Position numbers and translations under genes: made by a program
Part shown: positions 33,198-41,293 of the stretch, piece after piece
Layout of the letters: every line of letters starts with the position of its first letter
Numbering within the stretch: position 1 is the first letter of the stretch
Origin: Pseudophaeobacter flagellatus
Lineage (GTDB): Bacteria > Pseudomonadota > Alphaproteobacteria > Rhodobacterales > Rhodobacteraceae
Direction: 5' to 3'
Assembly (NCBI RefSeq): GCF_021228235.1
Contig: NZ_JAJQRG010000003.1
Coordinates: 372,001-436,000 of the forward strand
DNA: 64,000 nt
Notes under the pieces: generated by a model
Seen by the model: only the letters and a program-made list of their open reading frames with translations
Told to the model about the DNA's origin: nothing
The model's database searches: none

Positions 33198-34195
33198 TCG
33201 ATTTTCTGCCCATGTTTCGGGTCGAGGTGGATGGCAAGAACATCAGCAAGTCTCTGGCACCGCGCATGTCGCGCCTGACGGTAACTGATGGGGCCGGGGT
33301 CCAATCAGATCAGGTGACTATGACCCTAAGCGATACAGGCCTGTTTGAGCGGCTGCAGGAGCCGCGCCAGGGCGCTGAAATCAAGGTCTGGCTTGGATAC
33401 CCAATGCAGCTGCAGTTTATGGGCCTCTTTATCGTGGATGGCTTCGAGATACAGGGGCCACCTGATCAGGTGATTATTTCTGGATCCGCTTCTATCAATG
33501 GTGAAACCACCAGCGGGAAAACCGCCCTCACTGATCAGAAAAAGCGCAGCTGGCCCGCAGGCACCCCGATTGGCGACTTGGTGAAAAAGGTGGCTGTAGA
33601 ACACGGCCTACAGTCCTCTGTATCTCAAAGCCTCCTAAAGGTGGCCCTGCCGCACATCGACCAGATCGACGAGAGCGATATCAATATGCTTTCCCGTATT
33701 GCCAGAGAACACGACGCCATTGCCAAGCCGGGCAACGGGCGTCTGATCATGGCCAAACGTGGTGAAAGCCTCACAGCATCAGGGCAGCCTATGCCGGAGC
33801 TGAAAATCAATCTTGGCCAGGTGAGCAGCTGGAACTACCGCAATAGCCTGCGTGCCAAATCCGGCGCCGTGATTGCCTCCTATCAGGATCTTGGCAAAGG
33901 CAAGCAGCAAGAGTGCAAGGCGGGCGAGGGGGAGCCGGTGAAACGTTTGAAACGTCGCTACCCAAACAAGGCTGCAGCCCTGCAGGCCGCAGCATCCGAG
34001 TTGAGCCGGATTCGACGCGCAGGGCGGTCTCTCTCAATCAACATGAAGGGCAACCCCGATGCCAAGGCCGAGGCTCGATTGATCCCGCGCCATTTCCGGT
34101 CTTATGTCGATGAGGCTTGGCTGATCACTCGAGCGGTTCACACGCTGGACAGCAGCGGCTACCGCACCAGCATTTCCGCTGAACCGGTGGAATAA
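33188..34195 (+). CDS. Late control / baseplate hub protein D
   Basis: A 335-residue gpD-family protein: MFRVEVDGKNISKSLAPRMS, SRLTVTDGAGVQSDQVTMTL and the region LSRIAREHDAIAKPGNGRLI. It forms the hub at the base of the tube, like T4 gp27. It is the last gene of the tail operon and the last phage gene before the tRNA. Confidence 0.9.
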   Translation: MGLIDFLPMFRVEVDGKNISKSLAPRMSRLTVTDGAGVQSDQVTMTLSDTGLFERLQEPRQGAEIKVWLGYPMQLQFMGLFIVDGFEIQGPPDQVIISGSASINGETTSGKTALTDQKKRSWPAGTPIGDLVKKVAVEHGLQSSVSQSLLKVALPHIDQIDESDINMLSRIAREHDAIAKPGNGRLIMAKRGESLTASGQPMPELKINLGQVSSWNYRNSLRAKSGAVIASYQDLGKGKQQECKAGEGEPVKRLKRRYPNKAAALQAAASELSRIRRAGRSLSINMKGNPDAKAEARLIPRHFRSYVDEAWLITRAVHTLDSSGYRTSISAEPVE

Positions 34196-34223
34196 GAAAG
34201 ACCGATTATCTAGGCCTTCGCGG

Positions 34224-34249
34224 AGTTTCTGTTACATGTAACAAAAACT
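34224..34249. other. 26-bp palindrome at prophage-chromosome junction
   Basis: A near-perfect 26-bp palindrome centred on GTTACATGTAAC (34231-34242), with only one mismatched pair in the arms (AGTTTCT against AAAAACT). It lies 28 bp after the last phage gene and 35 bp before the tRNA 3' end. It could be the terminator of the tail operon (the 3' arm is A-rich, not U-rich, on the plus strand), a protein-binding site, or part of the attachment region. Confidence 0.6.
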
Positions 34250-34283
34250 GCGGAGATTTGGATCGGCTAAGTCATTGGAAAAA

Positions 34284-34360
<77 letters not shown>

Positions 34361-34505
34361 TTTTGGTAGGGCGGGTATAGCGGCCAAGCTAATGCACCGC
34401 AATGGGAAAAACTTCGTCCTTTTGGAAAAAACACGCAGACAATCTGGCGGCTGGAGCCATGTTCCGCGGGCTTTGGTCTGGATTTTTGCGGCTGGAAGTT
34501 GGCGA

Positions 34506-34541
34506 AAGAAAAAGGCCCAATTGCATATGCAATGGACCTTG
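34506..34541 (-). terminator. Rho-independent terminator of DUF882 gene
   Basis: On the minus strand a hairpin built on the perfect palindrome ATTGCATATGCAAT (34520-34533), extended by AAGG/CCTT arms, is followed by TTTTTCTTTC. It lies about 80 bp past the stop of the minus-strand gene at 34623. The region 34361-34622 holds nothing else I can support. Confidence 0.7.
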
Positions 34542-34622
34542 CCTCATTTCAAACGGGTTGGGATGACCAGTCACAGGAAGAGATATTCATGCGCCCGAAG
34601 AGGCACAAGCGCAGGGGCGGGC

Positions 34623-35192
34623 TTAGCCGTTCCAGCTGCGCACATCGCCGCAGTCCATGTGAACAAAGTTAGAGCCGCGGTATTTGCCAACGCCACCGGC
34701 GCGACAGGCCTTTGCGGCATTTGCCATTTGCCCGACAGAGCGCGACGCAAGACGCAGATCGGCGGCTTGACCGCGCATATGCAGCGAGTTCTTTGCAACG
34801 CCGCGGGACCGACTGCGCAGCATCGCGTTGGTTTTTGGGCTGCGGTATCCCGACAGCATCATATAGGGCTCGTCTACATCCAACAGGTTGTGAGAGGCGG
34901 CCATGATGTCAATGGTGCGCAGATCGATGGGTTTGATTTCATCTGTGCGCCAGTCACGCATGAAATGGTTAATCTCTTTTACGGCGTCTTTGATATAGTT
35001 GCCATCGATCCAATAGACCATGTCTACACGTTCGCCCGTGCGGCCAGAGAACATTCGGATGCGGCGAATATCGCCGCCGCCACGCAGAAAGCCTGCTGCT
35101 TTGGAAAAAGTAGGGGTTGCTGCTACTGCTGTTGCCGCAAACGCGCCCAACAGTGCCCGCCGGGTCATGCCCGTCTTAGTGATTTCTGCCAT
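34623..35192 (-). CDS. DUF882 / M15-like murein peptidase (YcbK family), Tat-exported
   Basis: A 189-residue exported protein. The N-terminus has a twin-arginine motif (MTRRALLGAFAATAVAATPT), suggesting Tat export. The rest is the Peptidase_M15_2/DUF882 domain with SGYRSPKTNAML, the zinc-ligand segment SLHMRGQAADLRL and the last motif FVHMDCGD. These proteins are predicted zinc D,D- or L,D-carboxypeptidase-like murein enzymes. It diverges from the L,D-transpeptidase gene at 35546, recalling the adjacent ycbK and ycbB genes of E. coli. Confidence 0.85.
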   Translation of the reverse strand: MAEITKTGMTRRALLGAFAATAVAATPTFSKAAGFLRGGGDIRRIRMFSGRTGERVDMVYWIDGNYIKDAVKEINHFMRDWRTDEIKPIDLRTIDIMAASHNLLDVDEPYMMLSGYRSPKTNAMLRSRSRGVAKNSLHMRGQAADLRLASRSVGQMANAAKACRAGGVGKYRGSNFVHMDCGDVRSWNG

Positions 35193-35545
35193 GTGTAACT
35201 ACGCCATCCCGAACGAGTTTAGTCCTGCCTATGTCCGATGTTACGGACCTGCTAAGTTTTTCTGTGGGTTGTATGCCACAGGGCGGAAGATTTACCAAGT
35301 TCCGTTTCGCATCAAATATGATTGCCGCATTATATCGGCAAAAAATTGCGCAAAGGGGGACGATTGGTTAATTTTTCCCCTAAGAGACAGGTCGATTAAG
35401 CTGTTTATGCGTCTGCATCGCACCAGTCTGAGACTGTCACATCATGGTTTCGCAAATGTGAATGGACTTTCGCCCCTGCCTTTCACCAAAATTTCATGTA
35501 GCTGCCCTGATAATTGTTGCGCATCGCTGTTGAGGACCAAATATT
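35193..35545. other. 353-bp divergent intergenic region
   Basis: Holds the promoters of the DUF882 gene (leftward) and the L,D-transpeptidase gene (rightward). It is more AT-rich than its surroundings. I see no gene, and no promoter I would mark with confidence. TTGAGGACC near 35531 is the likely ribosome binding region of the rightward gene. Confidence 0.5.
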
Positions 35546-37171
35546 ATGACTAAACTGCACACCCCGAGCCGTTCTGCCCGGTTGAAATACGGGCTTTTTG
35601 CTCTGGCTTTGAGCGGGATCGGCAGCCTTGGGTTCGGCTCATCGGTTGCGGCGCAGTCGACCGCCTTTCGTCAGGCCGTTGCCGAGCAGGCCTCGGTTAA
35701 CGACGCGGTTGCGCAGTTTTATCGTGATACGACCTATGCACCGCTTTGGACGGGGGCGGATGAGGGCGCAGCCCTGCGCCGCGCCGCTCTGTTGCGAGCG
35801 CTGGAAGATGCCACCAGCCATGGTTTGCCGGATCAATCCTCGACAGTGGCATCTCTGGTTGAGCAGATGCGCAGCGCCCGCACTGCCCGTGACTTTGGTC
35901 AGGTCGAAGCAGCGCTGAGCACCGCCTTTGTCACCTATGCCGCGATGCTGCAGACCGGTATGCTAAACCCCTCGTCGATTGATGATGGCATGGTCCGCAC
36001 CCGGCGAAGCCATGACGGTGTCGCCGCGCTCAATGGTCTGCGTGCAGCACAGCCCTTTGCCTATCTGCGCAATTTGGTGCCGACCTCTTCGCAGTACCGC
36101 GCCCTGATGCGTGAAAAGCTGCGGCTGGAACAATTGATGGCAGCGGGCGGCTGGGGCCCAACGGTACCTGGCAGCAAGCTGGAACCCGGTGATCGGGGGC
36201 CGCAGGTGATTGCCCTGCGTAATCGTCTGATTGCCCTTGGCTACATGGAGCGCAGCGCCACCGCCAGCTATGATCAGGACATCGAGCGCGCGGTACAGAA
36301 GTTCCAGTCGGACCACGGGCTGGAAGAGGACGGCATCGTCGGTGCGGGCACCTTGAAAGAGATCAATCGCCCGGTGCGGGATCGTCTGAAATCGGTGATC
36401 ATCGCGATGGAGCGCGAGCGCTGGCTGTCGCCAGATCGCGGCGATCGCCATGTGCTGGTCAACCAGACCGATTTCACCGCCAAGATTGTTGATAATGGCG
36501 ATGTGACCTTTGAAACCCGTTCCGTTATTGGCCGCAATCAATCGGATCGCCGCTCGCCCGAGTTTTCGGATATGATGGAACATATGGTGATCAATCCCAG
36601 CTGGTATGTGCCGCGCTCGATCATCACCAAGGAATACCTGCCCAAGCTGCGCAATAACCCCAATGCGGTGGGTCATATCCAGATCACAGATAACCGCGGT
36701 CGCGTGGTCAGCCGCGCCAATACCGATTTCTCGCAGTTTACCGCGCGCAATTTTCCCTATGCGATGCGCCAGCCGCCCAGCCGCAGCAATGCGCTTGGCC
36801 TCGTCAAGTTCATGTTCCCAAACAAATACAACATCTACCTGCACGACACCCCGCAAAAAGGCCTGTTCAAACGGGAAGTGCGCGCCTTTTCGCATGGCTG
36901 TATCCGCCTGGCCCAGCCCTTTGAATTTGCCTATGCCTTGTTGTCGCGGCAAACCGAAGACCCAGCTGCCTTTTTCAACCGGATCCTGAGATCCGGTAAG
37001 GAAACCAAGGTTGAGCTGGAGCAAAAGGTGCCTGTTCACATTATCTATCGAACCGCATATGTGTCCAACAAAGGCCGGGCCGAGTTCCGCCGGGATGTCT
37101 ATGGGCGTGATGCCAAGGTCTGGGCCGCATTGGAGCAGGCCGGGGTGGCGCTGCCAGACGTCCAGGGTTAA
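35546..37171 (+). CDS. L,D-transpeptidase (YcbB/LdtD family)
   Basis: A 541-residue periplasmic enzyme that makes 3-3 cross-links in peptidoglycan. Residues 1-36 form a signal sequence (YGLFALALSGIGSLGFGSSV). A scaffold domain follows (~37-190), then a peptidoglycan-binding_1 domain at ~205-265 (GDRGPQVIALRNRLIALGYM). The YkuD catalytic domain is at ~290-490 with the motif FSHGCIRLAQP; the nucleophile Cys is about residue 452. Length is somewhat under E. coli YcbB (615). Divergent from the DUF882 gene. Confidence 0.92.
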   Translation: MTKLHTPSRSARLKYGLFALALSGIGSLGFGSSVAAQSTAFRQAVAEQASVNDAVAQFYRDTTYAPLWTGADEGAALRRAALLRALEDATSHGLPDQSSTVASLVEQMRSARTARDFGQVEAALSTAFVTYAAMLQTGMLNPSSIDDGMVRTRRSHDGVAALNGLRAAQPFAYLRNLVPTSSQYRALMREKLRLEQLMAAGGWGPTVPGSKLEPGDRGPQVIALRNRLIALGYMERSATASYDQDIERAVQKFQSDHGLEEDGIVGAGTLKEINRPVRDRLKSVIIAMERERWLSPDRGDRHVLVNQTDFTAKIVDNGDVTFETRSVIGRNQSDRRSPEFSDMMEHMVINPSWYVPRSIITKEYLPKLRNNPNAVGHIQITDNRGRVVSRANTDFSQFTARNFPYAMRQPPSRSNALGLVKFMFPNKYNIYLHDTPQKGLFKREVRAFSHGCIRLAQPFEFAYALLSRQTEDPAAFFNRILRSGKETKVELEQKVPVHIIYRTAYVSNKGRAEFRRDVYGRDAKVWAALEQAGVALPDVQG

Positions 37172-37217
37172 ATTGGGGGCCGGTTTTACTGCGTGACGCC
37201 TGGAAAGGGCCCTCAAC

Positions 37218-38291
37218 ATGTATACAGTTCGCGAGATTGCTCGCTCTCTTGATCTGCCCGCCGAAGGGGATCTGGATCTTGTGATCATCCGCGCGGCCGA
37301 GCCGCAGGATGCAGGTCCGCAGGATCTGGCGATGGCGACCTCTGCCAAATATGGTGAAAACCTGCCGCAGGGCAGCGCCCAGGTGGCGCTGCTGTGGCAG
37401 GGGGCCGATTGGCAGGCGCTGGGGCTGAAGGCGGCAATCTTTGCGCCGCGCCCCCGCATGGCGCTTGGCGGGGTTTCGACCCTGCTGGACCGTGGGCAGG
37501 GCTTTGAAACGGGCATTCACCCCACGGCTGTTGTGCATGCAACTGCGGTGCTGGGGGACGATGTGTCGGTCGGACCGCTGAGCATCATTGCTGCTGGTGC
37601 CAAGATCGGTGCCGGATCGGTGATCGGGCCGCATTGCTACATCGGGGCAGAGGTCGAGATCGGTGCGCAGGCGCAGCTGCGTGAGATGGTTTCCATTGGT
37701 GCCCGCGCCCGCATTGGTGCCCGGTTTCGCGCCCAGCCTGGTGCCCGGATTGGCAGCGACGGTTTTTCCTATGTCACGCCCGAGGTTTCAGGCGTTGAAA
37801 ATGTCCGCAAAACTGTCGGAGATCAGGGCGCGGTGCAAGCCCAGAGCTGGATGCGCATTCATTCTTTGGGCGCGGTCAGCATTGGCGATGACGTGGAGCT
37901 GGGCGCCAATTGCACCATCGACAATGGCACCATTCGCGACACGGAAATTGGCAGCGGCAGCAAATTGGACAATCAGGTGCATGTGGGGCACAACACCCGG
38001 ATTGGACGTGATTGCTTGCTCTGTGGCCAATGCGGGATTTCGGGTTCGGTGAACATTGGCAACAATGTTGTGCTGGGCGGCCAATGTGGCGCTGCCGACA
38101 ATATCTTTATTGGCGACGGGGTGATTGCAGGGGGCGCGACCAAGATCATCTCTAACGTGCCTGCGGGCCGCGTGGTCATGGGCTATCCGGCGGTAAAGAT
38201 GGAAACCCATACCGAAATCTACAAGGCACAGCGGCGTTTGCCACGTTTGATGCGCGATATCGAAAACCTGAAAAAGGCTGTTTTCAAATAG
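37218..38291 (+). CDS. LpxD-like UDP-3-O-acyl-glucosamine N-acyltransferase
   Basis: A 357-residue left-handed beta-helix acyltransferase. The N-terminal ~95 residues are the LpxD uridine-binding domain (REIARSLDLPAEGDLDLVII); hexapeptide repeats fill ~100-320. The catalytic His is in VHVGHNTRIG, as in LpxD (QIAHNVVIG in E. coli), and GANCTIDNG replaces the usual GANTTIDRG. LpxD adds the N-linked acyl chain in lipid A synthesis using acyl-ACP. Usually lpxD lies next to bamA and fabZ; here it precedes an acyl carrier protein and a ketoacyl synthase, so it may be a second, specialised copy. GGAAAGGG precedes ATG 37218. Confidence 0.85.
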   Translation: MYTVREIARSLDLPAEGDLDLVIIRAAEPQDAGPQDLAMATSAKYGENLPQGSAQVALLWQGADWQALGLKAAIFAPRPRMALGGVSTLLDRGQGFETGIHPTAVVHATAVLGDDVSVGPLSIIAAGAKIGAGSVIGPHCYIGAEVEIGAQAQLREMVSIGARARIGARFRAQPGARIGSDGFSYVTPEVSGVENVRKTVGDQGAVQAQSWMRIHSLGAVSIGDDVELGANCTIDNGTIRDTEIGSGSKLDNQVHVGHNTRIGRDCLLCGQCGISGSVNIGNNVVLGGQCGAADNIFIGDGVIAGGATKIISNVPAGRVVMGYPAVKMETHTEIYKAQRRLPRLMRDIENLKKAVFK

Positions 38292-38339
38292 GGTATTAGC
38301 CGCTACATCTGCAAGGACATCACAGATCAGGGGGCCGGA

Positions 38340-38597
38340 ATGAGCACTCGAGACAAGGTCATCGCAATTGTTGCGGAACAAGCGCTATTGGCGCCATCGG
38401 ATGTAACCCTCACCAGCACCTTGGACGATCTTGGGATCGACAGCATGGGCCTGGTAGAGTGCATTTTCGCCATTGAGGAAGAATTTGATATCTCTATCCC
38501 CTTCAATGCCAATACCCCGGATGAGAGCGATTTTGACATCTCGAACGTTGCAGCAATCATTGCCGGGATTGACAAGCTGGTGTCACAGAAACCGTGA
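38340..38597 (+). CDS. Acyl carrier protein (specialised)
   Basis: An 85-residue carrier protein with the phosphopantetheine site Ser35 in LGIDSMGLVE and the following helix CIFAIEEEFDISIPFNAN. It differs from housekeeping AcpP (DSLD motif with the canonical EEEFD helix) in having DSMG. The gene sits between an lpxD-like gene and a ketoacyl synthase, so it probably carries an acyl chain destined for lipid A or a related surface lipid (inference). A GGGGCCGGA sequence precedes the start. Confidence 0.9.
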   Translation: MSTRDKVIAIVAEQALLAPSDVTLTSTLDDLGIDSMGLVECIFAIEEEFDISIPFNANTPDESDFDISNVAAIIAGIDKLVSQKP

Positions 38598-38628
38598 TAT
38601 AAGCGCCTGAACATTAAGGGATAGATCC

Positions 38629-39837
38629 ATGAAGCGCGTTGTCATTACCGGGGCAGGGACGATCAATGCCCTGGGCCATTCGGTTGCTGCCACCTTTGAG
38701 GCAATGCACGCAGGCCGCTGTGGCATTGGCCCGCTAGAGTTTCGCGATGTCGAACGGTTGGCCATTCGCATCGGCGGCCAGGTGCACGGGTTTGAAGCCG
38801 AGGGCCGGTTCAATCGCCAACAGATGAGCCTCTATGACCGGTTTACCCAGTTCACCCTGATTGCTGCCAAAGAGGCGATTGCCCAATCGGGCCTGGAATT
38901 CCATGGCGAGCTTTCGGCCAAATCCGGCGTTGTGCTGGGCACTGCGGGTGGCGGGGTCTCGACCTGGGATGACAATTATCGCTCGGTCTATGAAGACGGT
39001 AAGAACCGGGTGCATCCCTTTGTGGTGCCCAAGCTGATGAACAATGCTGCCGCCAGCCATGTCTCGATGGAGTTCAACCTCAAAGGTCCCAGTTTCACCG
39101 TTTCCACCGCCTGTGCCTCTTCGAACCACGCCATGGCGCAGGCCTTTCAAATGGTGCGCTCGGGCATGAGCCCGGCAATGGTGACCGGCGGATCGGAATC
39201 CATGCTGTGCTTTGGCGGCGTCAAGGCATGGGAAGGCCTGCGGGTGATGTCGAAAGAGGCCTGTCGCCCCTTTAGTGCCAACCGAAATGGTATGGTACAG
39301 GGCGAAGGAGCCGGTATTTTTGTGTTTGAAGACTACGATCATGCCCGCGCGCGTGGCGCAGAGATCCTCTGCGAAGTGCTTGGCTTTGCAATGTCTTCCG
39401 ATGCCTCTGACATTGTGATGCCCAGCAAGCAGGGGGCGGCGCGGGCGATTGCCGGGGCATTGAAAGATGGCGGCATCAACCCTGAACAGGTCGGCTACAT
39501 CAATGCCCATGGCACCGGTACCGTTGCCAATGACAAAACCGAATGTGCCGCCGTTGCCGATGTCTTTGGCCCCCATGCGGATCGCTTGATGATCTCTTCG
39601 ACAAAATCCATGCATGGACATCTGATCGGCGGCACCGGAGCGGTCGAGTTGCTGGCCTGTATCATGGCCCTGAAAGAAGGGGTGATCGCCCCGACGATCG
39701 GCTACGAAGAGCCGGACCCGGAATGCGCCCTGGATGTGGTGCCCAATACCGCCCGCGATGCGCGGATAGAGGTGGCCCTGTCCAATGCCTTTGCCTTTGG
39801 TGGGTTGAACGCGGTGCTGGCCCTGGGGCGGGTTTGA
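38629..39837 (+). CDS. Beta-ketoacyl-ACP synthase (FabF/KAS II family)
   Basis: A 402-residue thiolase-fold condensing enzyme with all three catalytic residues: Cys162 (VSTACASSNHAMA), His294 (NAHGTGTVANDKTE) and His331 (STKSMHGHLIGGTG). It extends an acyl chain on acyl carrier protein. The ACP gene just upstream is its likely partner, and the LpxD-like enzyme the likely consumer. An 'AAGGGATAG' ribosome binding sequence precedes ATG 38629. Confidence 0.9.
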   Translation: MKRVVITGAGTINALGHSVAATFEAMHAGRCGIGPLEFRDVERLAIRIGGQVHGFEAEGRFNRQQMSLYDRFTQFTLIAAKEAIAQSGLEFHGELSAKSGVVLGTAGGGVSTWDDNYRSVYEDGKNRVHPFVVPKLMNNAAASHVSMEFNLKGPSFTVSTACASSNHAMAQAFQMVRSGMSPAMVTGGSESMLCFGGVKAWEGLRVMSKEACRPFSANRNGMVQGEGAGIFVFEDYDHARARGAEILCEVLGFAMSSDASDIVMPSKQGAARAIAGALKDGGINPEQVGYINAHGTGTVANDKTECAAVADVFGPHADRLMISSTKSMHGHLIGGTGAVELLACIMALKEGVIAPTIGYEEPDPECALDVVPNTARDARIEVALSNAFAFGGLNAVLALGRV

Positions 39838-39995
39838 CACGCAGTCTAAAACATGTTGCATCAACGTGGCGCGCGGTTTTGCGCCGCTGAAATATGCAAA
39901 ATCAAATAGGGAGAGCCCGTCGCGTGACTGCAAATGAACGCGCCACGCTCTCTCCAGGGGTGCATGGGGGGCTTGCCAGCTTGCCTTGAAAAATG

Positions 39996-40031
39996 AAAGC
40001 CACCAAAGGGGAAACCCGATGGTGGCTTTTT
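39996..40031 (+). terminator. Rho-independent terminator
   Basis: AAAGCCACC pairs with GGTGGCTTT (39996-40004 with 40021-40029), and the loop can form inner GGG/CCC pairs. It is followed by a run of T. It ends the lpxD-acp-KAS operon and may also serve the convergent IalB-family gene. Confidence 0.9.
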
Positions 40032-40095
40032 CTCTGCACGGCAGCCCCAGATAGGGCGGGTGCTGCCGAGGGTGGGTTTGTTTTAGATCAGGCTG

Positions 40096-40716
40096 TTACT
40101 GCGTGACCACGTCAACAACATCAAATCCGGCGGTAAAGCCCTTGAGCGACATTTTCATTTCAACCAGCTGATCGGGGGCTGGGGCAGGGCGCAGGGACAA
40201 AACTGCCTCGCTGCCGCGTTTGAAAGTGTCGATATCTGCCTGTGTCAGGCCGATCTGCGCCACGCAGCCCAGCGGATTACAGAAAGAGTAGTTGTAGCGC
40301 TTGCCGGGCGCGCCATCGACCGAAAGGGTCAGGGCGGCGGGCAACAGGGTTTCCAGCGGCACGATGATGGTGGCCCCGGCAACGGCCTGGCCACCTGGCT
40401 GGTCGATGCGGAACAGGGACACCTCGGCCATTGGGTTTCCGTTTGGATCGGTCAGGATCTGCAGCAAGGAACAGGGGTCTGTTTCTTCTTCGGTTTTGAC
40501 GCAGGCCAGATCCCAATCGCCATGGGTTTCCTTGGCGTAGCGATCACCAAGCTTGGGAGTGCCATCATCAACAGGCTGGCCAAGATCCAGGACCTGATCC
40601 GCCGACGATTCGGTGGCTGGGGCTTCTGGTGTTGTTTCACTGCTTTCCTGGGCGAAAACTGGGCTCGCCACCGCCATTAGGGCGGCCAGGGTCATCGGCG
40701 TAAGGGACTTGATCAT
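40096..40716 (-). CDS. Invasion-associated locus B (IalB) family protein
   Basis: A 206-residue secreted protein. Signal peptide at 1-22 (IKSLTPMTLAALMAVASPVF, cleaved near AQE). The rest matches the IalB family: HGDWDLACVKTEEETDPCSL, SLFRIDQPGGQAVAGATIIV and CNPLGCVAQIGLTQADIDTF with paired Cys residues. These are periplasmic proteins of unknown biochemical function, common in Rhodobacterales. I chose ATG 40716 (TGAGG upstream) rather than the longer frame from 40734. Confidence 0.88.
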   Translation of the reverse strand: MIKSLTPMTLAALMAVASPVFAQESSETTPEAPATESSADQVLDLGQPVDDGTPKLGDRYAKETHGDWDLACVKTEEETDPCSLLQILTDPNGNPMAEVSLFRIDQPGGQAVAGATIIVPLETLLPAALTLSVDGAPGKRYNYSFCNPLGCVAQIGLTQADIDTFKRGSEAVLSLRPAPAPDQLVEMKMSLKGFTAGFDVVDVVTQ

Positions 40717-40859
40717 GCATGCCTCATTTATCACAGGTCGTTTGCAATGGCTTTACCATGTTGCAGCAGGGGTGTCAGGCCACAATCCCTGCCCGCGCAC
40801 AGAATAAGCGGGGAATTACCTGTAAGTTTAGTAACAAGTGAAGGGCTTGAACAAACAGC

Positions 40860-40889
40860 AAAAAAGGAAGCTCTCCGGCCTCCTTTTTT
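40860..40889. terminator. A/T-flanked hairpin, possibly bidirectional terminator
   Basis: AAAAAAGGA (40860-40868) pairs with TCCTTTTTT (40881-40889) around a GC-rich loop that can pair further. It is Rho-independent-terminator-like on either strand. No gene on the plus strand precedes it except a stretch of about 140 bp upstream of the IalB-family gene, so it may end an unannotated short RNA. Confidence 0.55.
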
Positions 40890-41080
40890 GGTCTTACTCC
40901 CCGTCGGACTGGCCGACTTAGTTATTGGATAGGACGTTACGAAAGGCCTGTGGCTGGGTCAACATGCAATAAGAAAAAAATCCACCGCTTGGTCGCTTTA
41001 GTTGGGTTTGAGCGTTTTACGCGCACATTTCGCGGCCGTCGGACGGGCCTTGCCCGATAATGAGGCAGGGGCAGGCGCGC

Positions 41081-41165
41081 AAAAAAAAGGGCCGTGCCTA
41101 TGGCACGGCCAGTCTGACAGGGAGGAAATGCCCAGCTATCTCGAAAGACAGGGTGGGCAAGACAT
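41081..41165 (-). ncRNA. Candidate small RNA with UUCG hairpin and terminator
   Basis: On the minus strand: a hairpin from the complement of 41130-41158, with stem GCCCA/UGGGC and an inner stem CUGUCU/AGAUAG closed by a UUCG tetraloop. A single-stranded CAUUUCCUCCCUGUCAGAC segment follows. Then comes a strong terminator GGCCGUGCC/GGCACGGCC (complement of 41090-41110) ending in eight U. No ORF fits. The UUCCUCCC segment is complementary to Shine-Dalgarno sequences. The 5' end is estimated; AT-rich promoter-like DNA lies upstream (41160-41200). Confidence 0.65.
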
Positions 41166-41293
41166 ATATCCCATGTAAAAGTTAATAATCGATGTTCAAG
41201 GGGGTTACCTGGGACACATGCCTGTTTTACGTCGGAAATCAACAGATTCCGCAAAAGAGGCTAAAGCCATGTCAAGGCAGCTAAAGGATGAAT

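Larger units (their letters stand above)
1..34283. mobile_element. Temperate contractile-tailed prophage (left end outside window)
   Basis: A continuous phage genome: repressor/Cro switch, replication genes, cargo, lysis genes, lambda-type terminase and head genes, then P2-like contractile tail genes ending with gpD at 34195. The right boundary is placed at the 3' end of an intact tRNA-Arg gene at 34284, whose 3' end faces the phage, the usual layout for tRNA integration. No integrase and no second copy of the tRNA 3' end are seen, so the left boundary and integrase should lie before position 1. All late genes look intact, so the prophage may be functional (inference). Confidence 0.9.

Noticed and set aside
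1-34283. CRISPR arrays, retrons, insertion sequences or toxin-antitoxin pairs in the prophage
   Set aside because: I looked for regularly spaced repeats, reverse transcriptase or transposase motifs and small paired genes and saw none; the only repeat cluster is the iteron-like set at 5356-5468.
35357-35386. GGGGACGATT...TTTTTCCCC upstream of the L,D-transpeptidase, considered as another phage repressor site
   Set aside because: Spacing between the arms is longer than in the five prophage sites, and it lies outside the prophage.
40937-41254. Minus-strand frame of 105 residues across the candidate small RNA
   Set aside because: It runs through a strong terminator hairpin and U-run, so it cannot be one coding unit; the RNA structures explain the region better.
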